From: Sweltsa coloradensis | Lineage: Eukaryota > Arthropoda > Insecta > Plecoptera > Chloroperlidae | Reading direction: 5' to 3' | Assembly: GCA_024449915.1 (NCBI GenBank) | Contig: JAMZAV010000788.1 | Span: 124,001-188,000 of the forward strand | Length of the DNA: 64,000 nt | Shown: piece by piece, positions 12,776 through 21,500 of the stretch | Position numbering within the stretch: the first letter of the stretch is position 1 | Layout of the letters: each line of letters begins with the position of its first letter | Notes under the pieces: model-generated | Seen by the model: the letters and a program-made list of their open reading frames with translations, nothing else | The model's database searches: none | Told to the model about the DNA's origin: nothing | Position numbers and translations under genes: made by a program

Positions 12776-15700
12776 ATATAGTTCGTCTATTTTCGCTATA
12801 GCGATTTTGGAAGAGGCACGGATGGTGAAGGACACCATGACAATGGAGGTTAACACTTTGATACTGATAGGAAAAAGCGGAATCCAGGGAAGGTCGATTT
12901 TGCCCATTAAAGGGGTATGAGACAGGCATTGACCGCATGTGTTCCCACAATCACTGATATTAATTTCTTCCAAAGAAAAAAAGGCTTAAAATTTTTCCAT
13001 GGTAACACATTTTTTTGTGTCGTTTGCGGTTCGAGACCATTATCATCCTCGTTTTCAGATTCTGATTGGCAAACGTGAAAAATTAACGTCAACAAAAATA
13101 ATCTAACAAAACGCACGATTCCGCACAACCGGTAGCACAGACTTAAAAGCACGTGCGGCACTAGATTTCATTCAAATGTGTGAAGTGTAAACAAAGTTTT
13201 CCGCTCCCCCGCCGCCCTACTCTTCCAGCACAACTAGCCTTGAGCTTGATGACGTTTCATATCTCGTGTCCAATCAATGAGCAGTGCACCGACCCCAAGG
13301 CTTTTGTGGAGGGGTAGGTGAGCGACTTGACCAGCGCCATCCGGCATCGGAGTCTCCCGAAAATGAACGAAGTAACTTAGTTAGACTTCGTGAATGGTGC
13401 GGGACCTTGTCAAAATCAGATGAACATGCATCAACGTAGGCCTACGATGGAACAACGATTTGCTATTGTTTTTTAAACGACGACGGCGGCGAGTCGATGG
13501 CTGCTCGACGCATGGAAAGAACTTTCAAATGAACTTTCTAAAACTGAAAAGTTCGTTCTCGAAAAGAACTTTTAAAAGTTCAAGTTCATTTAAAAAAAAA
13601 AAGAGTAAGTTCACTGAAAAGTTCGCGAAAAAAGAACGCGTTCTCGCGAACGCGTTCTTTTTAAAAGTTCTTTCCCCAACACTGCATCCAGGTAGGCCTA
13701 AATCTCTGCAGCCACCTACAATTTTCAGGTAAGCTGTTGGACTCATTTATCCTTTGCTTTCCACATGCATATTGCATTCATTTGCATTAAACTCAGGCCA
13801 TATTTTCCTGAACCCCTACTTATGTGTTCTGATTTGCCAGTTTAGTCTTTTTCAAATGGCAAGGCAAGATAGGACTTATTCTGATTCGCCAGTTCAGTTT
13901 TTCAAACGTCAAGAATAGGACTTGTTCTATTTCACCGGCCCGATCCCAACCTACCCATGGTGACGGCTGTTGCAAGTTTTTCTCTAGCGCACTCAGGATG
14001 ACGATGAACAGCTCATGAGCGTCCTGTTCCCCAGGAGGAATGTTCCACTGAGATCGTAGTGAACTGAGTACTTCGGTGGGAGCATATGGGTCATCCATTA
14101 TTGTCCGGTGTTCTCCATTTAATACTAAAAAATTACAATTCATCGTTTAAAACAGACTTCAGGCACACAAAGAAAATTGAACTAGTGTCCACTTATTTTG
14201 GGTCATCAAATTCCCGGCCTTCTAAGTTTTCCACATTGAAAACCATATTTTTTCAGGTTTGGCATCTAGGGAAAATAAGAGAACTGATTTTGCCCGTCAT
14301 TGTTATGATCGGCACTAAAGTAAGAGTTAGGCCTCCCCTAAAGGCATATTAAAATGGCCCCCAGACTTTTTTTAAATTTAATTAATATATTCAATATGGA
14401 TAGTTTGAATTTTTTCGGGAAAATAAGCAAATTTCAGAAATAGGTTGATAATAACTAATAGGCCTAAGCCTTACAATTTTCGACTTTTACATTTAGGTAG
14501 TATTTATTTCCCTGACTTTTCCAGGTTTTACAGACTTTTAAGCATTGCATCCTGGGATAGCTGCACTCCCGCACCATAATAATTGTTATTGTTTTGAAAA
14601 TTTTTAGGTCATAGGGCCTCTGTCCTACAAACGGAAGTCTATTTTAATTATTATTGGGGAATAATTTATTGTTTGAAATAGGCATGGCAAAATTACATGT
14701 GTTTCAGCTTAATACAAAATAGGCCTACCGTACTTAGGTACCATAGTTGTACACATTTTTAAAACACAAGAACTAGGCCTACCGGTAGGCGTAGGCCTAC
14801 GACAAAAAGCTAGGCCCTACACATTTTCTTGTGCCATAAGATAGGCCTAAAGTTAAAGTCACAGTAGGCTAGACATAGGTCTACTGGTTTGCTACACAAA
14901 ATCTAACTATAAATAATCTTAGTTACAATTACAAAATAAAAGACAAAGTTACCCCTACCGATACGCACCACAGGGAGGAAATCGAAGAAAATTATTCCTA
15001 GGGGCAAGATTCCCCTTTTTATGAGCCACCTTAAACCACAATAATAGGCCTGTCCAGGAAATGTTTTATTTTTAATTACCTACCACAATTTTTATTGAGA
15101 TACCCTAGTTCATTAACTTGAAGGCCTAAATACGAGAGAAGCGTATGTACATTACCCGTCTGCTATGCAGACTTATGGGTTTTTTGTTGTATGCTTGAAA
15201 TAAATAATAATAAAATAGGCCTCTAGGCCATCCTTCTCATATTGCTGCAAAAATGGTAGACCTACCATAGCCTACAGTAGTGCAAATTCAGAGCTGGGGA
15301 TGAATTGTGACTTGTGACACTTGACTTGACACTTTGTAATTAGCAAGCAGGTAAGTAACAGATTTTAAATATTAATCTAGGGTAGGCCTACTAGTAGGCC
15401 TACTAGTAGGCCTACCATGAAAAAGTAAATAGGCCTACGGCCACATTTAGTTCAAACCTTACCTTGTAGGGTTGTACGAAGAGCTTGAATTAGAACAGAT
15501 GGCTTATCTTGCCGCAACAGCCAGTTTATAATATGGGGACAAGCTGCAAAGGCTTGTAACAAAGTATTCATGAAACATGAATTCCCCAAATTAACTAATC
15601 CTCCCACCTGACCTGAAAGAAAACAATTTATTAGACAAGGGAGCGATGCGACCGAGTCTTACAACTCAACTGGGCGATTAAGGCCTAATATCAGAAAGGC

Positions 15701-17793
15701 CCTAATTATTGGAAATTGTTCATGAACTACTACACTACTCCATCTGGTTTCAGGAGATCAGGAAAACACATTATTTCGAACAAAGCCTCGAAAACATCTT
15801 TTCCGACTACATACTTTGCGCCAGCAGTAGGGATTTAAAAGGTACCAATTTTTCCGGAAATTTTGGAAAAAAACCGTGTTTTTTTCCGTTTTTTCCGGGC
15901 ACGTCGGAAAAAATAGGAAAAATTGAAAAAAATGAAAAAATTGGTTTTAAGGTGCATAGGATAAATAAAATTGATATGAATGTAGTGAATGATTATTTTA
16001 TCAATAAGGTAGCCCAATTACATATCTCACAGTTTTTAATTCATTATTTAATAGTAAAATGAAAGGTAAATGCCTTAGTTGTTCTTGTTAGGTTAGACTA
16101 AAATTATGATTGGAATTCTCATTTCAAAGACAGTTTTGTGACCATATTGTAAAGTAATAGGGCATGCCGTGGGAGGGACTAAAGCTTAACATAGTATATC
16201 TATAAACAGGAGTCAAATTAATGCTCGCCCGAGGCTAGTGGAACTTTGCTCGCGCTAGTAAAATCATAATTACTCTAGTCCGACAGGCGAGTAATTGCCG
16301 TTCAAAAAATCTCAATATTTCGCAACAATAACTTAACGAGTTTCCAGTAGTAGTGCACTACCTAGTATGGAAAATCGTTGTAAATATGCAAACAAAATAA
16401 AAAATCGCTTAATTTAGGATTATTAATAGTACGGTGAAAATTCGTTTCCGGTCGCTCCCTAGTCCCCCCTACACATAAGTCAAACCCGGCAAATATTGTG
16501 ACTTAAAACATTCACATACCCTATTATTGTTTTACATCAATATAACCTATTTGATTGCCGACTGTAAAAATGCTCTTGGGCTAGAGGACTATTGTTGCCA
16601 TTAGCCCGAAGTGCTAGTTGCAAAAAAAGTTAATTTCGACCCCTGGCTATAAATAGTAATAATTGCAAGGGATTTTGGAAAATGATAGATGTAGTATTGC
16701 TGCCATTTTGCTGTCATTTATAAACATCAATAGTAAACACGCGTACGTAAACACATGAAAATAAACTAACAATAATAATCGTAATTTATAATTTACCATA
16801 AAGATGCCATTAATCTAAAATGAACTATGAGGAAGAATAAACTTTATGAAAAGTAAAGAAAATTCAATTTTTCCCAATTTTTCAAATTTTTCCTCGACTT
16901 CAATTTTTCCGGAAAATTTCGAACCCTAGCCAGCAGTGACACGGCCTACGCCAACATACTCCACCTACAAAACCTTTAAGGTCGCTATTTTAAATATAAA
17001 GGACTGTCAATGGAAAAGTACTTTCGTTTACAATAGCGACGTAAAAAGTTTTGAAGGTTCATTTGGTGTCCGTGAACGTCAATGTCAGCTGCACGGCGAC
17101 GACTGCTCTCATGTAGGCCTACGCGTTCCAATGAACTGTACTCGCCTGAGTAACGTTGAACGTGTGAGTCAAGTTCACTGTCTAGAGTCATATTCAACTC
17201 CTCGCAAGTTGTAATTATTTGTTGTTAACAGAAATAAGTAAACAAACGACAATGGGGGGGACCAATTAACAAAAATTTGAGGGGGTGGGTCCCGTTAATG
17301 AACAAGTAGGCCTACCGGGATAATTTACAGGCTTAGCCTAGGCTAGGGCCCCTAGTCCTACACCAAGTAAGTCTAAAAGTCCTAGCCTAGCTAGGCCGGT
17401 ACTTATTCGGCTAGGGGGGTCCAACTTTTATATAGGCCTACACTGTAACGAAAAGGATTTCGGGTGCGCTCTTATCGATTGTATCCTAGAACTAGCGCGG
17501 CGCACTGTAGCCAGCGGAAAGTTCGGCTAACCTAACAAAAGTACACCTTTAACATAAGTATTAACAAGGCAATATAGCATTGTTAACAAGGTGTACAAAA
17601 GTTGGACCCCCCTAGCCGAATAAGTGCCGCTAGCCTAGGCCCGTTTTGAGCACTGATCCTAGGCCTAGAGCTCTATTATTGGCTTACCTCTTCTCCTCCT
17701 TCGTGTTATGTTGGATGGACCCCAAAGCACAAATATGCTCACAGCTAATGCAAACAGCAAACCAGCAAATAAAACAATTCTTTCTTGTTCCAT
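4052..17793 (-). CDS. Usp30: USP30-like ubiquitin-specific protease, gene span (6 exons found, 3' end missing)
   Basis: Join on the minus strand: 17793-17688, 15612-15463, 14124-13955, 9898-9686, 6849-6669, 4177-4052. All junctions are GT-AG and phase-compatible. In animals USP30 is a deubiquitinase anchored in the mitochondrial outer membrane that opposes Parkin-driven mitophagy. Visible here are one N-terminal membrane segment followed by five arginines, the cysteine box NLGNSCFMN, GEQDAHELF, CTKC and NCENC zinc half sites, and LPGCLCIH. About 314 residues are recovered against about 517 in the human protein. The histidine box is not found and should lie left of base 1. Exons 5 and 6 each need one base removed from a homopolymer to stay in frame, which looks more like assembly error than decay because splice sites and flanking frames are intact. 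Introns 1, 3 and 4 hold hAT-like elements. Confidence 0.85.
4178..6668. other. USP30-like intron 5, no further structure recognised
   Basis: Phase-0 intron on the minus strand, AT-rich with scattered TAGGCCTA words. Frames such as 5118-5369 show no family signature. Nothing beyond intronic sequence is supported. Confidence 0.4.
6669..6849 (-). CDS. Usp30: USP30-like exon 5 (second zinc CxxC) with apparent frameshift
   Basis: Acceptor TTTTCAG, donor GTAACA. The first frame gives TVVRCDKFDSLSLPLP and LLNNFVATE. The homology then switches to another frame as AVHMNCENCKKTETEVLK. Removing one base from the CCC run at 6740-6742 (plus strand) restores a single frame with phase 0 at both ends (180 bp). 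FDSLSL and NCENC match USP30. Either an assembly error or a real disabling indel; the intact splice sites favour the former. Confidence 0.8.
6919..7687 (+). mobile_element. ACTAGGAA/CGCTCATCC repeat family, copy 1
   Basis: Starts ACTAGGAAACG, then CCCGCCGCGTTGTTGGATGAGCG, and ends CGCTCATCCAA. TTGGATGAGCG near the start and CGCTCATCCAA at the end are inverted. Inside are three units about 164 bp apart that each contain TTTTCATGAGAAATAA-like and CGATTGCGCTCAAA words (near 7127, 7292, 7455). Lies in USP30-like intron 4. No coding capacity and no clear target duplication, so the transposon class is undetermined. Confidence 0.65.
8215..8520 (-). repeat. Two direct repeats with tRNA-like B box
   Basis: Two units of about 110 bp start near 8217 and 8409, each running from GGGGGCTTCC through CTCTGGTGCT to a minus-strand tRNA T-arm (CTGGTTCGAATCCAGG, and the diverged TTGGTTCAAATCCAGG) and a GGCAGC...GCTGCC stem. 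They look like tRNA-derived SINE pieces or tRNA pseudogenes. No full cloverleaf with acceptor pairing was found. Confidence 0.55.
8854..8888. repeat. Perfect 17-bp palindrome
   Basis: Arms ACCATTGATTAAAGAAG and CTTCTTTAATCAATGGT flank a single central base. It lies inside the element at 7790-9517. Confidence 0.8.
9686..9898 (-). CDS. Usp30: USP30-like exon 4 (first zinc CxxC)
   Basis: Acceptor ATTCTAG, phase 0, 71 codons. After a low-complexity linker the translation reaches SPFQGLITSSLQCTKCNFK, aligning with the HPFHGRLTS..C..C block of USP30. CTKC supplies the first pair of zinc ligands of the USP core. The donor is GTAGGCCTAG, so the splice site lies inside a copy of the TAGGCCTA word that is scattered through this region. 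Confidence 0.85.
10022..10673. mobile_element. Diverged inverted-repeat element (AACCGGTTC words)
   Basis: The ends TGGTGATGACATCGG and CCAATGTCATCACTA are imperfect inverted repeats. Both subterminal parts carry AACCGGTTC words. No target duplication is visible, so the class is only inferred from the resemblance to neighbouring hAT-like elements. Another element is nested inside. Confidence 0.45.
10189..10613. mobile_element. hAT-like element (CGATATCGAT family), nested
   Basis: Termini are TAGAGCTGGGC and GCCCAGCACTA. The flanks GAACCGCG (10181-10188) and GAACCAGG (10614-10621) match at six of eight positions, consistent with an old 8-bp target duplication. ATATCGAT-type words crowd both ends. 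425 bp, no coding frame. Confidence 0.6.
10973..11690 (+). mobile_element. ACTAGGAA/CGCTCATCC repeat family, copy 2
   Basis: Begins AGGAAGCTTCGCTTCAGG and ends CGCTCATCC. AATAAATT occurs on both sides (10965-10972 and 11691-11698), which could be an 8-bp target duplication, though other copies show none. Three internal units about 164 bp apart (near 11139, 11303, 11466) share TTTTCATGAGAAATAA and CGATT..CTCAAA words. Confidence 0.6.
11787..13684. mobile_element. hAT-like element (GAACTTTTAAAAGTTC family)
   Basis: Termini are CAGTGTTGGG and CCCCAACACTG. The 8-bp target CATCCAGG is duplicated exactly at 11779-11786 and 13685-13692. Both ends contain many AAGTTC/GAACTT words and their palindromes. 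The interior (12560-12775) holds a retroelement-like 3' tail, so the full element is a composite. No transposase frame. Lies in USP30-like intron 3. Confidence 0.9.
12560..12775 (+). mobile_element. Non-LTR retrotransposon 3' tail with (ATCT)n
   Basis: A stretch ending GATGAATAAAGTTATCT runs straight into an (ATCT)n tract at 12746-12775, the usual form of LINE 3' ends that finish in a short tandem repeat. The 5' limit is not defined. It is nested inside the hAT-like element at 11787-13684. Confidence 0.5.
13955..14124 (-). CDS. Usp30: USP30-like exon 3 (QDAHELF motif)
   Basis: The acceptor TTTTTTAG precedes 14124 and the donor is GTAGGT. The translation runs VLNGEHRTIMDDPYAPTEVL, then LRSQWNIPPGEQDAHELF and ILSALEKN. 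The QDAHELF block is diagnostic of USP catalytic domains and the LNGE...LLSLLR spacing fits USP30. Phase 1 in, phase 0 out, 170 bp. Confidence 0.88.
14125..15462. other. USP30-like intron 2, dense in TAGGCCTA words
   Basis: No exon recognised. From about 14460 to 15440 the 8-bp palindrome TAGGCCTA and its partial forms recur very often, including three consecutive copies with CTAG linkers at 15382-15415. Confidence 0.55.
15463..15612 (-). CDS. Usp30: USP30-like exon 2 (catalytic cysteine box)
   Basis: The acceptor CTTTCAG precedes 15612 and the donor GTAAGG follows 15463. It encodes GQVGGLVNLGNSCFMNTLLQ and on to ACPHIINWLL. NLGNSCF is the USP Cys box. The catalytic cysteine codon is 15575-15577, and the usual NTC is NSC here. 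Length 150 bp, phase 1 in and phase 1 out. Confidence 0.9.
15828..16928. mobile_element. hAT-like element (CCGGAAAAATT family)
   Basis: Left end TAGGGATTTAAAA, right end TTTCGAACCCTA, flanked by the exact 8-bp duplication GCCAGCAG (15820-15827 and 16929-16936). Both ends repeat TTTTTCCGG/GGAAAAATT words. It contains another element at 16207-16645. Sits in USP30-like intron 1. Confidence 0.85.
16207..16645. mobile_element. hAT-like element nested in another hAT-like element
   Basis: Termini are CAGGAGTCAAATTAA and TTAATTTCGACCCCTG, an imperfect inverted repeat. The flanks TCTATAAA (16199-16206) and GCTATAAA (16646-16653) agree at seven of eight bases. CTAG/GCTCG words recur inside. It inserted into the element at 15828-16928. 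Confidence 0.7.
17398..17628. mobile_element. MITE-like element with about 31-bp inverted ends
   Basis: The left end GGTACTTATTCGGCTAGGGG is mirrored by CCCCTAGCCGAATAAGTGCC with one mismatch, and the match continues through GGTCCAACTTTT. A target duplication is uncertain (GCTAGGCC versus GCTAGCCT). It lies about 60 bp inside USP30-like intron 1, near the exon 1 donor. Confidence 0.65.
17688..17793 (-). CDS. Usp30: USP30-like exon 1 (start codon, membrane anchor)
   Basis: ATG is the reverse complement of 17791-17793. The 35 codons read MEQERIVLFAGLLFALAVSI, then FVLWGP, then an arginine run. The hydrophobic stretch (residues 6-24) followed by WGP and basic residues matches the outer-membrane anchor of USP30 (human ...YVIWGP... 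then basic). The donor is GTAAGC just below 17688 and leaves one coding base (phase 1), which joins exon 2 cleanly. I chose this ATG because no in-frame upstream ATG precedes the anchor. Confidence 0.85.
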
Positions 17794-18100
17794 GTTTACT
17801 GAGCAACATAACCTCACAATAGCTTAATTGACTTTACACCGTCAAATTGACCACTGGCACGAAACTACTGTCACATAACAAATCACGCATAATATTTTTA
17901 TATAATCCCATATGGTAAATGATTATCACTCCCGTTGAAAGACACTAGGGCCTCAAGGAAACATTAATTAGAAAGTAAAATTTTCCATGAGCAACCAAGC
18001 AGGGAAAGCAGCCATTTTGTCCCAGTGTTGCCATCACACACTGGCAACACAAAAATCCCCTAGAATAGGTGGGAAACATAAATAAAAATCACCAAATAAG
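17794..18100 (-). promoter_or_regulatory. Candidate USP30-like promoter and 5' UTR
   Basis: This is the gap between the USP30-like start codon and the likely SLC6 cleavage region, so the USP30 promoter must lie here or inside the SLC6 3' part. On the minus strand, 18009-18020 reads CAAAATGGCTGC, close to the YY1-type AAnATGGCnGC motif in sense orientation. A 9-bp inverted repeat (GTGTTGCCA / TGGCAACAC) lies at 18025-18050. No TATA box was recognised. Inference from position and motif only. Confidence 0.45.
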
Positions 18101-18117
18101 TACAAGTTAAAAACAGA

Positions 18118-18152
18118 TTTATTTATTTATTACAATTATGATGCTTTTTATT
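18118..18152 (-). terminator. Poly(A) signals of the SLC6 gene
   Basis: On the minus strand AATAAA occurs at 18152-18147 and as an overlapping run AATAAATAAATAAA at 18131-18118, 125-160 nt past the stop codon. A short 3' UTR with cleavage near 18095-18110 is inferred. Confidence 0.55.
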
Positions 18153-18276
18153 CTTTATCAATAGAAATATCATTACAATTGTACACAATAAACATTTATT
18201 GTCAAAGCACATTTACAAAATAATAAAATTATATAGACACACTTGGCTAAAAAATAAAAATGATTTTCTAAAACTA

Positions 18277-18523
18277 TTATATCACAGGTTCAATTTTAGA
18301 ACTATCATGCATTGGAGAAGGGGCAGATCGCACTTGTTCCCTTCGTAATGTACGTCTCATACTCGATCTTAAAATATGAGCTACTTCCACAGCAGACATA
18401 GTAGACGATCTTCCCACAATTTCAGCGCCACCCATTTCAACTAGTACTGCTGAATAATCTGGTGGAGAAGGTACAGGTGGTCCCACTAATCTTCGGAAAC
18501 TTCGGCGTAACAATTTTGCTATC
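18277..18523 (-). CDS. bdg: SLC6 last coding exon, third PPxY and stop
   Basis: Acceptor TTTTGTTTCAG, 247 bp including the stop at 18277-18279. Reads IAKLLRRSFRRLVGPPVP then SPPDYSAVLVEMGG; PPDY is encoded at 18454-18465. The remainder is Arg/Ser-rich and ends KIEPVI. The basic helix-like IAKLLRRSFRRL could lie at the membrane surface (inference). Confidence 0.85.
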
Positions 18524-21500
18524 CTGAAACAAAATGATTAAATACAATATATTGGTAAAAAAAAAGTCTAGATATTATATTTTGTTCTATGGTATTTTCT
18601 TCACTTACACACACACTTTCCACACACCAACAAGACCTTCTATCTCATTAAACCACATAAACTAGGAAAACGCCAAAGTCGTTGTTAGACGAGTGAGTGA
18701 GCCATGTTGATACTGGTATATCCTTTTATCTCCCTAATTAGGACGGATCTAACCTACAGGATTGGTCTTAGCTCCATGCTTTCATGCTAGAGTGGCGCAT
18801 TATGGCCTACAATTGCGCCTTATAACAAATAGCGCTTATAAAATAACAACTGTGTTGAGAAATTGCGTAGAGACCTCCGCATATCTCGTCCATGCACAAA
18901 CAGCCAACGTGTCTTGCAATTCGCATTTAAACCTGCAGAAAGCGTCGGAATTTCGTTTGATTCACACTTTGAATGTGCTAGGATTAATCTCTGTTTTCTA
19001 TACATTTGTAAGTGTCAATTGATCTTGTGAAAACCATTTACGTAGAAATAGATTGTATATGTTTATCTACATGTTAAAACCTCTATTTCAACTGTTGAGC
19101 AAGGATTTTGAAAGCTTTACTCATCTGCACCAAGTTCAAGAGGGTAACTTAGTCAACAGATTCAACCCTGGCACGCTGAAGATTCTAACATAGAATCGTA
19201 CTAATGCTAAAACTAAAATCATTTATAGAAATAAACTTTAATCAATTTTCGCCATTTTTACAATTTATTTTTCTTGTGTTAATAACGACTTTGGCGGTTT
19301 TCTAGTTCTAGTTGGAAAGGACCCTTATACCCGATTGAGATCCGGGTCAATCCCTATTGGGAAAGATTTTGTAATTTCTGAATTGTATTTCATAAAACAT
19401 GTTTTTAAATGCACATAAAGCAGTGAATAATCTATCATCTGTGACAATACTATGAAAGGTATGTATGCATGGTTTACTCAATCTCCGAGCGGAATTTGGG
19501 GGTACCTTGAGCGTGCAAGATTCAATACGCCTTGGTCACTGCATGCAATTTTCACAGCCTGACAATTTTTTTTTTCAAAAATAAAACCATTGTCGTTAAA
19601 CTTAAATTTAATCCTACTCATTTTCAGCCCATTTTCCAATTTATTATTTCTTGTAGGTTTAAATTGCAACGATGTTGCTGAATTTCTTAGCAGTTCTCAG
19701 TAAACTGGTACCGGATGTCTGTTTAAAATTTCAACGCAATCTACCGTATTCAGCGATTCGGCTAAACTTTAGCATACAAACACACACAGTCATGGAAGTG
19801 CCATATTTCTTGAATTGTAATCCTCATTCACTTCGCTCACTCGTCTAATTAGTTTTGTTTTGCCAAATTGTTAAAATACTGGAATAATTCATTGAAATTA
19901 GTGCTAACTTGTTAATCTCTATGAGTATGTACCAGTCAACAATACAAAGCAGTAAATAAAATGCTTAACTGGGTGTCAAACCAAAGACTATTGTTGACGG
20001 GAACAAATCAAATAATAAGTGTGAATTATATTTTGTATTTTTGATTATTTAAAAAAATCTATTTAGCAGTCCAAAACGGGTGCAAACCATATGGAAGAAA
20101 ACGTTCAGGTTGGGTATTTGGGAGCCAGTCAAACAAGGTACCTCATTTTCAAATAACCAAACACTATTTTTGGGTGATGTTCTGATGTTGGAAGGGCCGG
20201 TCCAGATTTGAAAAACTTTATTAGTGGAGAGTGGAGGTGCCGGTGAAGACTTTTTACTCGTGTGCTTTGACACCCTCTATTACATGACTGCTTGTTGGAG
20301 GGGGCGGTATAGATTCGACACATATATGAAAATAGCATTGGAATTCCATAACAATTTGAATATATCTCGATTTGTTTAGTCGGGAAACACTCCCGTAGGT
20401 GTAATTGTTATTATTTACTACAATTCAGAAATTAAAAAAGTTCGCCCCAACCGGGAATCGAACCACGGATCTAAATAATCCGGTTGGAGCGGACTTTTTA
20501 AATTTCTGAATTGTAGTAAATAATAACAATTTGAATATACTTTGTATTTGAAATTTTGTTCACTTTCTTTTCTCGTTATCACAATATTCAAATCAATCAT
20601 CGAATCAAAATTAATTCAATGATATTGTTCGATTTTTCAATAAAGTAGTTTTTCTTTCCAATTTGTGACTTGTAGGTTGTAGCACAGATTTTATTTTATG
20701 GCCTCAAAATGTAAATGTAAAATAAAAATCAAGACAATAAAAAATTAATTGGGAGTAAATTATAGCATAAGATTCTTCATGAGTAAAATATAAATTATCT
20801 TTTTTAAACATGCAGTATTATGATTTATGAATGACAGTTTTTCCCAACCCGACCCGTAAACCTAAAGCAGTTTATAACCCGAACCCGACACAGTTGTCAA
20901 AACCTCTACTGTACCTGCATAGTACTAGTGCTATAGTGTTTTTCAAACAGAATAAGCTCTTCCCAATCCGTGGAGCAGTAGCCCGGCTCACCTGATCAAC
21001 ATTCATCCACTTTGTGGTATTGTTTGGTTTAGATTTTGAAGTGTTTTTTTAATAATATTTATTGACGTTGTATTGATATTTAACTTTGACATTATATTTA
21101 CAATTATTTAAAAATGAGGTTAAGGGGTGATATTGATAGGTACACACTTGTACTTTGGGGCAGATGCTCTCCGTCACTCTTGTATTCATATTTAGTATTA
21201 CATAACACGTAACGATCAAATGTTAATTTTGAGAATGCAAAATTGCAAATACCTACTATCAAAAATAAATACTAAACGTCAAGATTCTACAGTAGTAAAT
21301 TTAATACTACATAGAATGCATTATTTATATAGTAAATGCCTATGTCTTACCTGGCTCCAGTTGCAGTGGAATAAGAGGGAGGGGGTGTATATTTGGGGGG
21401 TGGGTCATCGACAGCTGTCAGTTCTGGCAGGGGTTGAGAAGGCGACGACACGGTTGGCGTTGTTGTTTGATTGGCTAAGGAATCAGACGGACCAGGGCGG

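Larger units (their letters stand above)
18524..21350. other. SLC6 intron between the last two coding exons
   Basis: AT-rich intron. Recognised contents are the dispersed repeat at 20060-20310 and the foldback at 20403-20531. No other coding signal supported. Confidence 0.45.
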
